A stretch of 64,000 nt of DNA from Pseudomonadota bacterium (GCA_027624715.1 JAQBTV010000007.1:1-64000); one strand, 5' to 3'; counted from the first letter of the stretch, positions 1-9,289 are shown. Numbers and translations: made by a program. The notes: generated by a model from the letters alone, not told the origin.

Positions 1-602
1 GCTTCTTTATAACTGCCTTTATCGAATAACTTGTTTTTCGCGTAGTCATAGAAAGCCTTTACATCATTTTCGTCGCTCAGAGGAGGAGGAGCACTGTCGA
101 TAGAAATTTCCAATGGCTTGATATCTTTAGTCGCACGAGGCGGTTGATCACCCTCTGCTAACGGAGGAGAAAGGCCTTCTACCAAGACCTCTAAATTTCG
201 ACGAATGTCGCTATCAAGCAAATCAACTTTAGACGCGAGTTGATTGATATCACCCTTAAAACCTTCGAATGCCTCATTTAAAGTTATCAGAGAGCTGTCG
301 CCCTTTTGTATTTGCCCCTGAATTGTAGATACCTTCAGCGCCAATTCCTGAATCAACTGTTGGGCATCGTCTAGATTTGTCAATCTCCTCTTAATCTGCT
401 CAAGGTCGCCTCTCAGCGCTCTGAGATCTTCATCCATCTTTTGGCGTTGATAAAAGTCAGTCACTGCTGTCTCGCGCTCTGACTCAAGGGGAGCCTCAGG
501 CCGTTCCTGTCCTAAAGCAAAAGGCACACAACAAGACCATAACCAAAGGAAGGCCAAAACCAACAGTCGCACAATATTTAAATTACTCACAATTAAAGTC
601 AT
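1..602 (-). CDS. cpoB: Tol-Pal system protein CpoB (YbgF), 3' end cut by window
   Basis: Periplasmic partner of TolA that links the Tol-Pal machine to peptidoglycan synthesis at the division septum (family knowledge). The frame is open from an ATG at 602 to the window edge, giving about 200 residues. It begins with a hydrophobic signal segment (residues 8-30), then a coiled-coil stretch (about 55-125), a Pro-rich linker, and the start of the first TPR near the edge (motif AFYDYAKNKLFDKGSYKEA). It follows pal by 45 bp on the same strand, the usual last position of the tol-pal operon. The remaining TPRs lie outside the window. Confidence 0.88.
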   Translation of the reverse strand, partial: MTLIVSNLNIVRLLVLAFLWLWSCCVPFALGQERPEAPLESERETAVTDFYQRQKMDEDLRALRGDLEQIKRRLTNLDDAQQLIQELALKVSTIQGQIQKGDSSLITLNEAFEGFKGDINQLASKVDLLDSDIRRNLEVLVEGLSPPLAEGDQPPRATKDIKPLEISIDSAPPPLSDENDVKAFYDYAKNKLFDKGSYKE

Positions 603-647
603 TAGAGTAAAAGTTAAGCGCGATTAACGAACCGCCTAGCCTTTGAG

Positions 648-1316
648 CTAATCGAGATAAACTATATCACTTCGTCTATTTTTGGATCGACTCTCATCAT
701 CAATACCAACTGCCAAAGGCCGTTCCGCACCATAACTGGCGACGTCAATTTGCTCCGCACGCGCGCCTAAGTATACGAGCGCTTGCTTCAATTGTTCCGC
801 ACGACTTTGCCCAAGTGCCAGATTATATTCTCGGCTACCGCGATCATCACAATTTCCCTCAATGCGGATTCTCAATGAAGGATACTTCTTAAGAAAAGTC
901 CCATGTGCCTCAATAACCGGCTGATACTTGTCCTTAATTACCGAACTATCAAAGTCATAATAAATACTTCTTTGCGAAAGTAATGAGTCATTTTGTGAGA
1001 GCTCCCTCTTAATCTCAGCCTGACGCTGTAACGCGTCCTGACTTAAAGCGTTTTGCTCATCCAGTTTTGTCCGCTCATTTTGAAGCCTTTGCTCCTCACG
1101 CTCAAACTCTCGTTTTAATTCATCTTGTTGGGCCTGTAATTCGGCTTCTGAAACCGCATCCAAACCATCGGTCGACTGAGCAGTTTGCTCAAACGAACGT
1201 CTATTTGATTGGTCAAACAAATCAATTTGCTCAATTTCAGCATTCGTTTTTGTTTTACTCGAGCACCCAACCAGTGCAGTGACCAACCCAGCTAGCAACA
1301 AGAATTTCATGGTCAT
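648..1316 (-). CDS. pal: Peptidoglycan-associated lipoprotein Pal
   Basis: Outer-membrane lipoprotein that binds meso-diaminopimelate in peptidoglycan through an OmpA-like domain and is pulled by the Tol motor during division. The start chosen (MTMKFLLLAG) has an AGGA about 7 bases upstream; the frame runs further up, but only into the tolB 3' end. The lipobox is LVGC with Cys18. The OmpA-like domain covers the last ~106 residues (YYDFDSSVI, then EGNCDDRGSREYNLALG). Between them lies an unusually long, Gln/Glu-rich, probably coiled-coil linker of about 98 residues, so the mature protein (~205 aa) is longer than the ~150 aa of E. coli Pal. tolB ends 13 bp upstream. Confidence 0.93.
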   Translation of the reverse strand: MTMKFLLLAGLVTALVGCSSKTKTNAEIEQIDLFDQSNRRSFEQTAQSTDGLDAVSEAELQAQQDELKREFEREEQRLQNERTKLDEQNALSQDALQRQAEIKRELSQNDSLLSQRSIYYDFDSSVIKDKYQPVIEAHGTFLKKYPSLRIRIEGNCDDRGSREYNLALGQSRAEQLKQALVYLGARAEQIDVASYGAERPLAVGIDDESRSKNRRSDIVYLD

Positions 1317-1329
1317 AAAATATCCTGAA

Positions 1330-2646
1330 TTAATTTGTGATTGAAGGCCCCCACGAGGGCTCTCGAAGATCATCCCCCCTTGGGTCAACGTAACGGAACT
1401 TCACTCGCCCGTTCTTAGAGACAAATCGTAATATACCACGCCCCTCTGCTTCAGAAGCATAAACAATAATTTTACCATTAGGAGCGATACTCGGCGACTG
1501 ATCGCGAGAGCCATCAGTCAAAATCTGCAGCACACCCGACTTCATGTCTCGCACTCCAACATTAAATTTTCCTTCGTCAGAATTAATCAAAGCGATAAAA
1601 CTGTCATCATGGCTAAATTGCGCTGACGCATTGTACCGACCATCTGTAAGTGGTTTCTCTGTTCCACCGCTCACAGGAACCCGGTACACCTGCGGCCGAT
1701 TTGTTCGGTCTGAAGTGAACACTAAACTTTTACCATCGCTTGAAAAGCTGGGCTCGGTGTTGATAGATCGACTATTCGTAATTTGAACCAAACTTTGATC
1801 TTTAAGCGAGACCACAAAAATATGCGACCCCCCATCCTTGGCTATTGCCATCGCCATAGATTGTCCATCCGGAGACCACGCTGGTGCGGAATTTGATCCT
1901 AGAAATGGGCCGAGTACCCTTGGCTTACCGTTAGCGAGTTTCTTTTTGTAATTAACTGGCACAATGTAAACTGCAGCCTTTCTCTCAAGGAAAGAAACGA
2001 AGGCTATCCTGCCACCATCCGGCGCCCAACGCGGTGACAGAATTGGCTCTTTTGAGACGAAAATTTCATTCGGATTATCCCCATCGAAATCTGCTACAAC
2101 CAGAACTGATTGATCTTTTTTCTTGACCACATATGCAATCTTTGTACTGAAGATCCCTCTATCTCCCGTTAATTTTTCATAAATAAGATCAGCAAAGTGG
2201 TGAGCCATTTGATGAAGCTGCTTTGGGTCATCTTTGATCTGATAACCAACTGACATAGCCTGGCCGGGAATATCGTACAACCAAAAGGCAGCCTGCAGGC
2301 GTCCATCATCGAGCTTGACAAAATTTCCGACCACCAGATTTTGTACTGCCCGTGAAGCCCAGTTCGTATAGTCCGCATCATCGTCTAATTTCAAACGACT
2401 CCAACTGCTATCAACACTTTGTATCGCGAAGATTCCTGTCTTAGTTAAATCCGACAAGATAATCTCAGAAATACGTTTGGCTTGATCCCCTTCGCCCTCA
2501 AAAGGTAAAACCGTTATCGGTATTTTCTTGCCCTCACTCGCAATGATCTCGATTTCTACCTGAGCTGATACAACGCCATACGACATAACGATAGCGAAAA
2601 AAATAATGCCAACAAATTTCTTAATCATGCGAAAAATAGAAAACAT
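1330..2646 (-). CDS. tolB: Tol-Pal system beta-propeller protein TolB
   Basis: Periplasmic protein that alternates between TolA and Pal in the Tol-Pal trans-envelope machine. It has an N-terminal signal peptide (hydrophobic residues 9-27, cleavage likely after VVSA), an alpha/beta N-terminal domain (about 30-165), then six PD40-type blades recognisable by repeats such as PRWAPDGG, PAWSPDGQ, PSFSSDGK and PSIAPNGK. Length 438 aa is normal. A purine-rich AGGGGGG lies just before the first ATG; an internal ATG at residue 7 is the alternative start. It sits 8 bp after tolA in the same operon. Confidence 0.95.
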   Translation of the reverse strand: MFSIFRMIKKFVGIIFFAIVMSYGVVSAQVEIEIIASEGKKIPITVLPFEGEGDQAKRISEIILSDLTKTGIFAIQSVDSSWSRLKLDDDADYTNWASRAVQNLVVGNFVKLDDGRLQAAFWLYDIPGQAMSVGYQIKDDPKQLHQMAHHFADLIYEKLTGDRGIFSTKIAYVVKKKDQSVLVVADFDGDNPNEIFVSKEPILSPRWAPDGGRIAFVSFLERKAAVYIVPVNYKKKLANGKPRVLGPFLGSNSAPAWSPDGQSMAMAIAKDGGSHIFVVSLKDQSLVQITNSRSINTEPSFSSDGKSLVFTSDRTNRPQVYRVPVSGGTEKPLTDGRYNASAQFSHDDSFIALINSDEGKFNVGVRDMKSGVLQILTDGSRDQSPSIAPNGKIIVYASEAEGRGILRFVSKNGRVKFRYVDPRGDDLREPSWGPSITN

Positions 2647-2654
2647 CCACCCCC

Positions 2655-3779
2655 CTAAAATATAAAAATAATACTCACTCCAGTCCCGAATGTCTTTTGG
2701 AAGAATGATTGATCTTTCGGCACCGGTAATGGTGAAGCAATTTGAATGGCCTTTTTAACTGATTCATCATAGGCAGCATCGCCACTGGTTTTAACCAACT
2801 GGATGACAACAACGTCTCCCGCCTCACTTAAGCGTAATTGATAAATCACCCGCAAGCTACCCCTGGGCTCGAAATTCCAGTTCTCGCGCACCTTCTTTAC
2901 GATTGCATTGCGATATTTATTCAGCTCATCTTGCATTGTCGCTTCCGCAACGGCCGCATCCGCTTTTTGCTTATTCAATTCCTCAATCCCCTGCTGCCTT
3001 TGTAAGTCTTGATCTTGCTTATTTTTATCAAGAGTTGCTTGCAACTTTTGTACTTCTTCTACCCTGCGCTCCCTTTCTTCTAACTGGCGCTTAAGGTCTT
3101 TCTCTTCACGCTGCTTGTCTTCTTCTACCTTACGGTTCTGTTCTGCTAACTTACGCTCACGTTCTTTGTCTTTAAGCTTCTTGTCTTCTTCCACCTTACG
3201 ATTCTGTTCTACCACCTTACGCTCACGCTCCTCATCTGCTACCTCCTGCTTACTCTCTTTTTCTTGCAACTGACGCTTGAGCTCTTTCTCTTTTAGCTGC
3301 TTTTCTTCTTCCCGCTTGCGCTCCATTTCTTCTCTCTGTTGCTTACGCTCTCTTTTTTCTAACTGTTGCTTGCGCTCTCTTTCTTCTAACTGGCGCTTAA
3401 GGTCTTTCTCTTCACGCTGCTTATCTTCCTCCTGCTTACGTTTTTCGACTCGCTTTTTTTCTAACGCAATATCCCTTGGAGACGGACCAACTTCTGGTTT
3501 AGGCTCTGGTTTAGGCTCTGGTTTAGGCTCTGGTTTAGGCTCTGGTTTAGGCTCTGGTTTAGGCTCTGGTTCTGTTTCAGGGTCGAGTTGAGTTTTAGCA
3601 GCCTCCTGCGGCGCATTAACCTCTGCCTTCAGGTCTGGTAACCACAGCTCTGCCATTACCGGCTCTGGATCCCGACGGTTCCAATCCAAACTAATGAATA
3701 AAAACAAAAATAAAACCGCGTGCACTAGAACGGACAGAAAACCCGACTTAATTCGAGAGTTTTTTATCCCACGAACCAT
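2655..3779 (-). CDS. tolA: Tol-Pal cell envelope protein TolA
   Basis: Inner-membrane-anchored protein that spans the periplasm and couples the TolQR proton motor to TolB and Pal. Visible parts: one transmembrane segment (residues 14-32), a Pro-Glu-Pro-Lys tandem repeat (about 70-96), a long Lys/Glu/Arg/Gln coiled coil (about 100-275), and a C-terminal TonB-like domain (about 280-374, with KVRENWNFEPRG and SGDAAYDESVKKAI). The start ATG directly follows the tolR stop and has AAGGA upstream, which fits translational coupling. The central region contains internal DNA duplications (listed separately), so its length probably varies between strains. Confidence 0.93.
   Translation of the reverse strand: MVRGIKNSRIKSGFLSVLVHAVLFLFLFISLDWNRRDPEPVMAELWLPDLKAEVNAPQEAAKTQLDPETEPEPKPEPKPEPKPEPKPEPKPEPKPEVGPSPRDIALEKKRVEKRKQEEDKQREEKDLKRQLEERERKQQLEKRERKQQREEMERKREEEKQLKEKELKRQLQEKESKQEVADEERERKVVEQNRKVEEDKKLKDKERERKLAEQNRKVEEDKQREEKDLKRQLEERERRVEEVQKLQATLDKNKQDQDLQRQQGIEELNKQKADAAVAEATMQDELNKYRNAIVKKVRENWNFEPRGSLRVIYQLRLSEAGDVVVIQLVKTSGDAAYDESVKKAIQIASPLPVPKDQSFFQKTFGTGVSIIFIF
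3074..3422. repeat. 43-bp direct repeat pair inside tolA coiled coil
   Basis: Two identical 43-bp copies at 3074-3116 and 3380-3422, 306 bp apart (102 codons, so in frame). They encode the repeated block around EEKDLKRQLEER in the TolA helical region. Shorter related blocks lie between them (for example around 3125-3170 and 3185-3225), indicating growth of the coiled coil by internal duplication. Confidence 0.85.
3494..3565. repeat. 12-bp tandem repeat (6 perfect units) in tolA
   Basis: Six perfect copies of CTGGTTTAGGCT plus a partial seventh. On the coding (minus) strand they encode the PEPKPEPK array just after the TolA transmembrane anchor. The unit is a multiple of 3, so copy-number change by slippage would alter arm length without breaking the frame. 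Confidence 0.95.
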
Positions 3780-4193
3780 TTATTCCTTCGGTGTTACCAT
3801 CAGGCCAATACGCTCAACATTCATTTTTTGCAACACGTCCATCATGTCCATAACCCGTTCATATCGTACGCTTTTATCTGCTGAAATCAGGATAGGTTGC
3901 TTCGGATTAAACTCTTGCTTTTTAGTCACAATCGCCAAAAGCTCACTCCAACCAATCACTCTCGTTGCCTTTGATTTCTCTCGATCGATATAAGCGTAGT
4001 CACCACTGGCTTTGATGATCACCTCGAGCGGCCTTATAGGAACTTGAGAGGACTTACCGACAGTGGGTAATTCAACCACGCCAGGATTCAACATAGGAGC
4101 AGTCACCATGAATATTACAAGCAATACCAACATCACATCGATATACGGTACGACATTCATCTGATTCATCAATTTGCGCTGTCTTTTCACCAT
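3780..4193 (-). CDS. tolR: Tol-Pal system protein TolR
   Basis: ExbD/TolR-family subunit of the proton-driven TolQR motor. It has one N-terminal transmembrane segment with the conserved Asp in YIDVMLVLLVIFMVTAPM and a periplasmic C-terminal domain ending RIGLMVTPKE. I place the start at the ATG giving MVKRQRKLMNQ because a GGGGGA stretch lies at a usable distance; an ATG 12 bases upstream (4205) has no spacing to that purine run. Length is ~137 aa, normal for the family. Its stop abuts the tolA start. Confidence 0.92.
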   Translation of the reverse strand: MVKRQRKLMNQMNVVPYIDVMLVLLVIFMVTAPMLNPGVVELPTVGKSSQVPIRPLEVIIKASGDYAYIDREKSKATRVIGWSELLAIVTKKQEFNPKQPILISADKSVRYERVMDMMDVLQKMNVERIGLMVTPKE

Positions 4194-4228
4194 CACATCC
4201 CCCAATAATTGTAAGGACTGAGCGTTCG

Positions 4229-4915
4229 CTAATTCACCGTTACTGACCGTTGTAACAGATTGGATATTTCGTCCATCCCGCTTTCATATCGAGCCGTTAA
4301 ACGCTCAACATCCCTGACATATTGGTTATAAGCTAGAACAGCCGGTATTGCTGCAAATAGGCCCATAGCCGTAGCCACCAGCGCCTCGGCAATCCCTGGA
4401 GCTACTTGCGCGAGCGTTGCCTGTCCTACATTTGCAAGCCCTCGGAACGCGTTCATAATCCCCCAAACTGTTCCAAAAAGACCAACATACGGACTCACTG
4501 ATCCAGTCGTTGCTAAAAATGATAGATGCATTTCTAATTGGTCCAATTCTCTTTGATACTGCGCATTCATAGCCCTTCTGGTGCCATCCATGAGTGTCGG
4601 CAAAGACATTCCTGATTGCTGTTGTAACTTTGTAAATTCCCGCAAAGCCGACTCAAAAATTCTATCAAGCGCTCCTCGTGACTTACTCGCCCGCACATGC
4701 TGATAAAGACTTTTCGGGTCATCCACCGAGGCAAAATAACTCTGAAAGGCGTTAGCACTACGAAAAGCATCTTTGAAGACCCCGCGCTTTAAAAAGATAT
4801 ACCACCAAGAAACCAGCGACATTCCAAGAAGCACGATCATTACCAACTGAACCAAAAAACTCGCGTCAGCGATCAGCGAGAAAAAAGACATATTCTCCGA
4901 TACGGTCACAGGCAT
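4229..4915 (-). CDS. tolQ: Tol-Pal system protein TolQ
   Basis: MotA/TolQ/ExbB proton-channel family protein that forms the TolQR stator. Three hydrophobic segments are visible, at about residues 17-42, 130-158 and 168-195; the last two carry the conserved GSVSPYVGLFGTVWGIMNAF and APGIAEALVATAMGLFAAIPA motifs. Length 228 aa is normal. It lies between ybgC and tolR in the standard tol-pal order. Confidence 0.95.
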   Translation of the reverse strand: MPVTVSENMSFFSLIADASFLVQLVMIVLLGMSLVSWWYIFLKRGVFKDAFRSANAFQSYFASVDDPKSLYQHVRASKSRGALDRIFESALREFTKLQQQSGMSLPTLMDGTRRAMNAQYQRELDQLEMHLSFLATTGSVSPYVGLFGTVWGIMNAFRGLANVGQATLAQVAPGIAEALVATAMGLFAAIPAVLAYNQYVRDVERLTARYESGMDEISNLLQRSVTVN

Positions 4916-4942
4916 GAAAGACCTTTCGTTTAAAAAAGAGAA

Positions 4943-5344
4943 TTAAACATAATGTTGCAATGTTTCCATAAGCGGTTCTGGAAACCTAACAGGTGAAAAA
5001 CTTTTCACGCTAATCGATGCCAAATTAACATTCGCATCCGCCAGCATCAATCCTGTTCTACGAACAGCCTGCTTTAATGTGATTTGGGCACGCTTAACCT
5101 CCACCTCATCTACAGACACTTCAACCTCATCATCTAAACGAGCAGGCTGATGGTAGCTCAATGTCACCTTGCGAACGACCAATACCACACCATAATCCTG
5201 GACTAATCGCGAGGATTCGTAGCCAAGATACCGTAGCCAATCAGCCCGAGCACGCTCGAAGAAATCAAGATACCGCGAATGATAAACTACGCCAACCGCA
5301 TCTGTATCTTGATAATAAATACGTGTTGTTAAAGAGAAAATAAT
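4943..5344 (-). CDS. ybgC: Tol-Pal-associated acyl-CoA thioesterase YbgC, apparent ATT start
   Basis: Hotdog-fold thioesterase at the head of the tol-pal operon. The reading frame contains the catalytic motif YYQDTDAVGVVYHSRYLDFF and continues to the C-terminus. There is no ATG, GTG, TTG or CTG between the upstream in-frame TAA (overlapping the ruvB 3' end) and this motif. The first canonical start, a GTG at 5188, would remove the catalytic Asp. An AAGGAG at the end of ruvB lies 8 bases before ATT at 5344; starting there gives 133 aa, essentially the E. coli length (134 aa). I infer an ATT start, translationally coupled to ruvB, whose stop is 2 bases away. A sequence error at the start codon is the alternative. 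Confidence 0.82.
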   Translation of the reverse strand: MIFSLTTRIYYQDTDAVGVVYHSRYLDFFERARADWLRYLGYESSRLVQDYGVVLVVRKVTLSYHQPARLDDEVEVSVDEVEVKRAQITLKQAVRRTGLMLADANVNLASISVKSFSPVRFPEPLMETLQHYV

Positions 5345-5346
5345 CT

Positions 5347-6387
5347 CTAAAGCTCCTTAAACAAATCTTGCTCACCAACCACGCTCGTTTCCAAGCCAAA
5401 ATGGCTAAAAGCTCGAGGTGTCGCCAATCGTCCCCTTGGGGTTCTTTGAATATAACCTTCTTGAATCAAAAACGGTTCGATAACATCTTCAATGGTATCG
5501 CGAGACTCTCCGATCGCTGCAGCAAGATTATCGACACCAACGGGACCTCCAGCGAAACGATAAATGATCGCCTCTAGCAGCTTCCGATCCATGACGTCAA
5601 GACCTCGACCATCAACATCCAAGATCCTTAGAGCCTCATCAGCGACAGTTTGATCAATTTTACCTTGAAATTTAACATCCGCAAAATCCCGAACACGTCG
5701 TAATAAACGGTTTGCAATGCGTGGGGTTCCGCGTGATCTGGACGCTATTTCTCGTGCACCATCTCCATCAATGCTCGTATTTAAAAGCTTTGCAGATCTT
5801 TTTATAATCTCAGTGAGTTCGTCAGGCGTATAAAACTCTAGTCTGGACACAATTCCGAATCGATCACGTAAAGGATTAGTCAACATACCAGCCCGGGTGG
5901 TGGCTCCAATTAACGTAAAAGGCGGGAGATCAAGCTTCACTGAGCGCGCAGCCGGACCTTCGCCAATCATGATATCCAGCTGGTAGTCTTCTAATGCAGG
6001 GTAGAGTATCTCTTCGACCGCTGGTGACAACCGATGTATCTCATCAATAAACAAGACGTCATTAGATTCTAAATTCGTTAGTAACGCCGCCAGATCTCCA
6101 GCTTTTTCAATCACAGGACCGGAAGTCTGCCTGATGTTAACTCCCATTTCGCGGCCAATAATGTGCGCCAATGTAGTTTTACCCAGGCCCGGAGGGCCAA
6201 AAAGTAAAACGTGGTCCAGAGGTTCCTTGCGGCCTATCGCTGCTTGAATAAACACACTTAATTGACCACGGATTTTTTCTTGGCCGACATACTCGTCAAA
6301 CCGACTCGGGCGTAGCGCTCTCTCCACGCGATCCTCTGGGGTAATCGGCGAAGATGCAGAGGAAACCAGTCGGTCCGTTTCAATCAT
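5347..6387 (-). CDS. ruvB: Holliday junction branch migration ATPase RuvB
   Basis: AAA+ motor that drives Holliday-junction branch migration together with RuvA. Motifs: Walker [10 protein letters not shown], Walker B DEIHRL, sensor-1 region GATTRAG, arginine-finger region RDRFG, and a C-terminal winged helix ending in [11 protein letters not shown]. The start chosen is [10 protein letters not shown] (346 aa), 4 bp after the upstream gene's stop; the frame is open 54 bases further but would overlap that gene. The terminal codons contain the AAGGAG that probably serves ybgC. Confidence 0.95.
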   Translation of the reverse strand: MIETDRLVSSASSPITPEDRVERALRPSRFDEYVGQEKIRGQLSVFIQAAIGRKEPLDHVLLFGPPGLGKTTLAHIIGREMGVNIRQTSGPVIEKAGDLAALLTNLESNDVLFIDEIHRLSPAVEEILYPALEDYQLDIMIGEGPAARSVKLDLPPFTLIGATTRAGMLTNPLRDRFGIVSRLEFYTPDELTEIIKRSAKLLNTSIDGDGAREIASRSRGTPRIANRLLRRVRDFADVKFQGKIDQTVADEALRILDVDGRGLDVMDRKLLEAIIYRFAGGPVGVDNLAAAIGESRDTIEDVIEPFLIQEGYIQRTPRGRLATPRAFSHFGLETSVVGEQDLFKEL

Positions 6388-6391
6388 AGAA

Positions 6392-7189
6392 TCAGTTATC
6401 GCGCACAAAACCAGTGATATACGGGTCAATAAGCTGAGCATGCTCTATGGTCAGTATATCTGCCCTTGCCGCCAAGTAATTCAAACGCTCATTAATACGG
6501 CCCGTCAGGCCAATGATCAGTGTTGTGAAATATTTCTTTCCCAAGTGCGATAACGCGAATGCTTGGGCATCTGCACCATCTAGATCTGTAGTCACAAATT
6601 GCCCTTCTCTCTGCTCACGATGGTAAATTTCTTGAAATGACTCTAGATCACCTTCTAGCTGCTTTAAAGGGGATTTCAACTTGCCAGAGAACGTTAAGCT
6701 CATCATCACCTGTCGAGCAACGATGTGATCAATCAGGGACGCCTGCTTACCCCCAATATTCGTTTTGAAATGCGCGATCAATTGACTCACTTCTACGTCG
6801 TCAAATTTCTCTTGAACCATGCGCTCCCATTCAGGCAGCATCCACTCATAGGAGCTATAACTGTCAATCATACTCGATTCAATTGTTTCAATTAAAGCTT
6901 CTTCGGCCTGTCTCCACCAAGGGTTTTCCCGATTCCATCCGGGCCCTAGGTCCCTATCTCGGCCCACTTGAAATAAAAAATCCCTTACTGAAAGATGCGT
7001 TTCCTGCTTTAGAAAATAAGTACTGATCGCCGACGCAGAATCCAAATGGTGTATTGACCACAGCTCTTGTGTGCCATCCTTGCCTGCCTGAGCTGGTAGA
7101 GGGGCAATCACAAGAAAAAAAACGAAAAACAACAGTGGCGTTAAAACGGCCCGAGTTCCTTGCCCAATCAAACTTGACCGATCTTTCAT
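6392..7189 (-). CDS. Exported protein of unknown function between ruvA and ruvB
   Basis: I do not recognise the family. The N-terminus is a signal peptide or anchor ([19 protein letters not shown], cleavage probably after AQA). The rest is soluble and mostly helical, with Trp/Glu-rich stretches ([36 protein letters not shown]). There are no Cys-rich or catalytic signatures. The start is uncertain: ATGs at 7249, 7216 and 7189 are all in frame; I used 7189 because it gives a normal signal-peptide length. It lies 4 bp before ruvB and 105 bp after ruvA, so it is probably co-transcribed. An envelope role is an inference from the signal peptide only. Confidence 0.7.
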   Translation of the reverse strand: MKDRSSLIGQGTRAVLTPLLFFVFFLVIAPLPAQAGKDGTQELWSIHHLDSASAISTYFLKQETHLSVRDFLFQVGRDRDLGPGWNRENPWWRQAEEALIETIESSMIDSYSSYEWMLPEWERMVQEKFDDVEVSQLIAHFKTNIGGKQASLIDHIVARQVMMSLTFSGKLKSPLKQLEGDLESFQEIYHREQREGQFVTTDLDGADAQAFALSHLGKKYFTTLIIGLTGRINERLNYLAARADILTIEHAQLIDPYITGFVRDN

Positions 7190-7294
7190 TCTCTTTAATA
7201 TCTCGGTGATAACCATGCTCTGATTATATCTGATGACACCAAAGATCATTCAGATCAGCTATTTTATTTTTAAGATTGGAGCCGAATCAGGATA

Positions 7295-7873
7295 TTAATT
7301 TGATGATATGAGCTGTAGCGTTTGGCGAATCAGCTCTGGGAGTGTTAAACCCTCCTTAACTTTCAATACGGAGGCTCGAGCATCACGCTCACTGTACCCC
7401 AGTGATACCAAAGCGCTGACGGCATCATCGACAAGACTGGGCTTAGAGGCGCTCATAACTGAGCCGTCAGGTTTAGACAGCTTATCGCGCAACTCCAATA
7501 TCAAACGCTCAGCTGTCTTTCTACCGATCCCAGGGACTTTCGTTAACCGAGCCACATCTTCAGATGCCACTAGAGATAGAAGCTCATTCAAAGTTAAGGC
7601 TGAGAGAATAGCTAATGCAATCTTCGCACCAATACCATTGACTTTAAGCAGTTGCTTAAAAGCTGTTTTCTCTCCTGGCTTGCCAAATCCATAGAGTAAA
7701 TGAGCATCTTCTCGCACAAGAAGGTGCGTATATAACGTAACTTGCTGTCCAATCTCAGGCAAATCGTAAATGGTACTCATTGGCGCTTCTATTTCATAAG
7801 CAATACCGCCGACCTCAACCACCAATGTAGGTGGTAATTTTTCTATTAAAACTCCACAAATTCGACTGATCAT
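7295..7873 (-). CDS. ruvA: Holliday junction branch migration protein RuvA
   Basis: Tetrameric Holliday-junction DNA-binding subunit that recruits RuvB. It has an N-terminal OB-fold (residues 1-62, starting MISRICGVL), tandem helix-hairpin-helix motifs (LLKVNGIGAKIALAIL and LTKVPGIGRKTAERLI), and a C-terminal domain III that contacts RuvB (about 145-192, ALVSLGYSERDA). 192 aa is normal. It begins 7 bp after ruvC. Confidence 0.96.
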   Translation of the reverse strand: MISRICGVLIEKLPPTLVVEVGGIAYEIEAPMSTIYDLPEIGQQVTLYTHLLVREDAHLLYGFGKPGEKTAFKQLLKVNGIGAKIALAILSALTLNELLSLVASEDVARLTKVPGIGRKTAERLILELRDKLSKPDGSVMSASKPSLVDDAVSALVSLGYSERDARASVLKVKEGLTLPELIRQTLQLISSN

Positions 7874-7880
7874 AATCTCG

Positions 7881-8405
7881 CTACTCGATGCGTGACTGAC
7901 TTGATTTTAATTGCTGGATTCTACTTGTAACGCGCTCTGAGTGCGCGTAACAAATTGCACAAGCCAACGCATCAGCTGCATCTGTTGCGGGTGCGCTTGG
8001 AAGATTCAACAACCGCCTTACCATTTCCTGAACCTGAGATTTATCCGCATGCCCATTACCGACAATAAATTTTTTAACCTGTAAAGCAGTGAACTCTGCC
8101 ACCGACAAATCTTTCAGAACCGCTGCAGAAATGGCCGCTCCGCGAGCTTGGCCCAACAATAATGTTGACTGAGGATTCACGTTCACAAAGACCTTCTCAA
8201 TGACTGCAATTGTCGGATCGTGAGTTTCAATAATCTCGATGAGGCCACTTAAAATCTCCTTCAATCGATCAGGTAGTCCTTCACCTGCCGTTTTGATACA
8301 ACCACTGGTCACATAGGTCAATGACTGCTGATTCACTTCAATGACACCGAAACCAGTAACCCTCAGCCCAGGGTCAATACCTAAAATTCTCAAGAGCTTA
8401 GACAC
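7881..8405 (-). CDS. ruvC: Crossover junction endodeoxyribonuclease RuvC
   Basis: RNase H-fold resolvase that nicks Holliday junctions. Acidic catalytic residues sit in [16 protein letters not shown] (Asp), [12 protein letters not shown] (Glu) and [14 protein letters not shown] (Asp pair). 174 aa is normal. It sits 18 bp after yebC and 7 bp before ruvA, the usual yebC-ruvC-ruvA arrangement. Confidence 0.96.
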   Translation of the reverse strand: MSKLLRILGIDPGLRVTGFGVIEVNQQSLTYVTSGCIKTAGEGLPDRLKEILSGLIEIIETHDPTIAVIEKVFVNVNPQSTLLLGQARGAAISAAVLKDLSVAEFTALQVKKFIVGNGHADKSQVQEMVRRLLNLPSAPATDAADALACAICYAHSERVTSRIQQLKSSQSRIE

Positions 8406-8423
8406 ACCCGGTTGAACAGACGA

Positions 8424-9149
8424 TTACATGTCATAGTCTGCTGTCGTATAAACGTCTTGTACATCATCAAGCGCCTCTAAAGCATCCAAAAGTTTTTGCA
8501 TTTTCTCAGCCTCTTCACCCTCGAGCGCATTTAAAGTGGTTGGTTTATAGGTCACTTCCGCAAGCTCTGGCTCTAACCCGGATTCTGCAAACATACTCTT
8601 GAGCGTCTCAAAATCATTAGGGCTCGCTATAACTTCAACACTGTCGTCCGCGTCGGAGATGACATCCTCAGCACCTCCGGACAAACCCACCTCCATAATC
8701 AATTCCTCGTCAGCTCCCGGTGCGAACACAAACTGTGCGCAATATTTAAAGAGAAAAGCAACAGAACCATCCGTACCTAAGTTACCACCATGTTTAGAAA
8801 AGGCATGCCGCACATCAGCAACCGTTCTTTTAGTGTTATCGGTAAGACAGTCGACCATCACAGCGGCACCACCAATACCGTACCCCTCATACCGCGCTTC
8901 TTCGTAATTGACCCCCTCAAGCCCGCCCGAGCCCTTTTTAATGGCCCGATCAATGGTGTCTTTGGTCATGTTCGCATCAAGCGCTTTATCTACTGCCAGA
9001 CGTAATCTAGGGTTTGAAGCAGGATCGGCGCCAGCCAGACGAGCCGCAACCGTAATTTCCTTAATCAGTCGAGTGAATACTTTTCCTCGCTTCGCATCAG
9101 CCGCCGCCTTCCGGTGCTTGATGTTCGCCCATTTGCTGTGTCCGGCCAT
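8424..9149 (-). CDS. yebC: YebC/PmpR family protein
   Basis: Conserved YebC/TACO1-family protein, variously described as a transcriptional regulator or a ribosome-associated factor that relieves polyproline stalling. The hallmark N-terminus [25 protein letters not shown] is present, followed by the IKKGSGG and [19 protein letters not shown] motifs. 241 aa is standard. It is the first gene of the leftward cluster running into ruvC-ruvA-ruvB-tol-pal; upstream the core order breaks at the accessory stretch 9150-12929. Confidence 0.94.
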   Translation of the reverse strand: MAGHSKWANIKHRKAAADAKRGKVFTRLIKEITVAARLAGADPASNPRLRLAVDKALDANMTKDTIDRAIKKGSGGLEGVNYEEARYEGYGIGGAAVMVDCLTDNTKRTVADVRHAFSKHGGNLGTDGSVAFLFKYCAQFVFAPGADEELIMEVGLSGGAEDVISDADDSVEVIASPNDFETLKSMFAESGLEPELAEVTYKPTTLNALEGEEAEKMQKLLDALEALDDVQDVYTTADYDM

Positions 9150-9289
9150 AACTACCTACCACTCCCGACTGTTTTATGTCCCACAAACTGACCTTTCTTC
9201 ATCCCATTAACACGTTGAAGCGCAATTGATCACCGCAAGCCTTGCCAATGCTAGGTATTGAATTTTCTGTATTCATTTCATACCCGATT

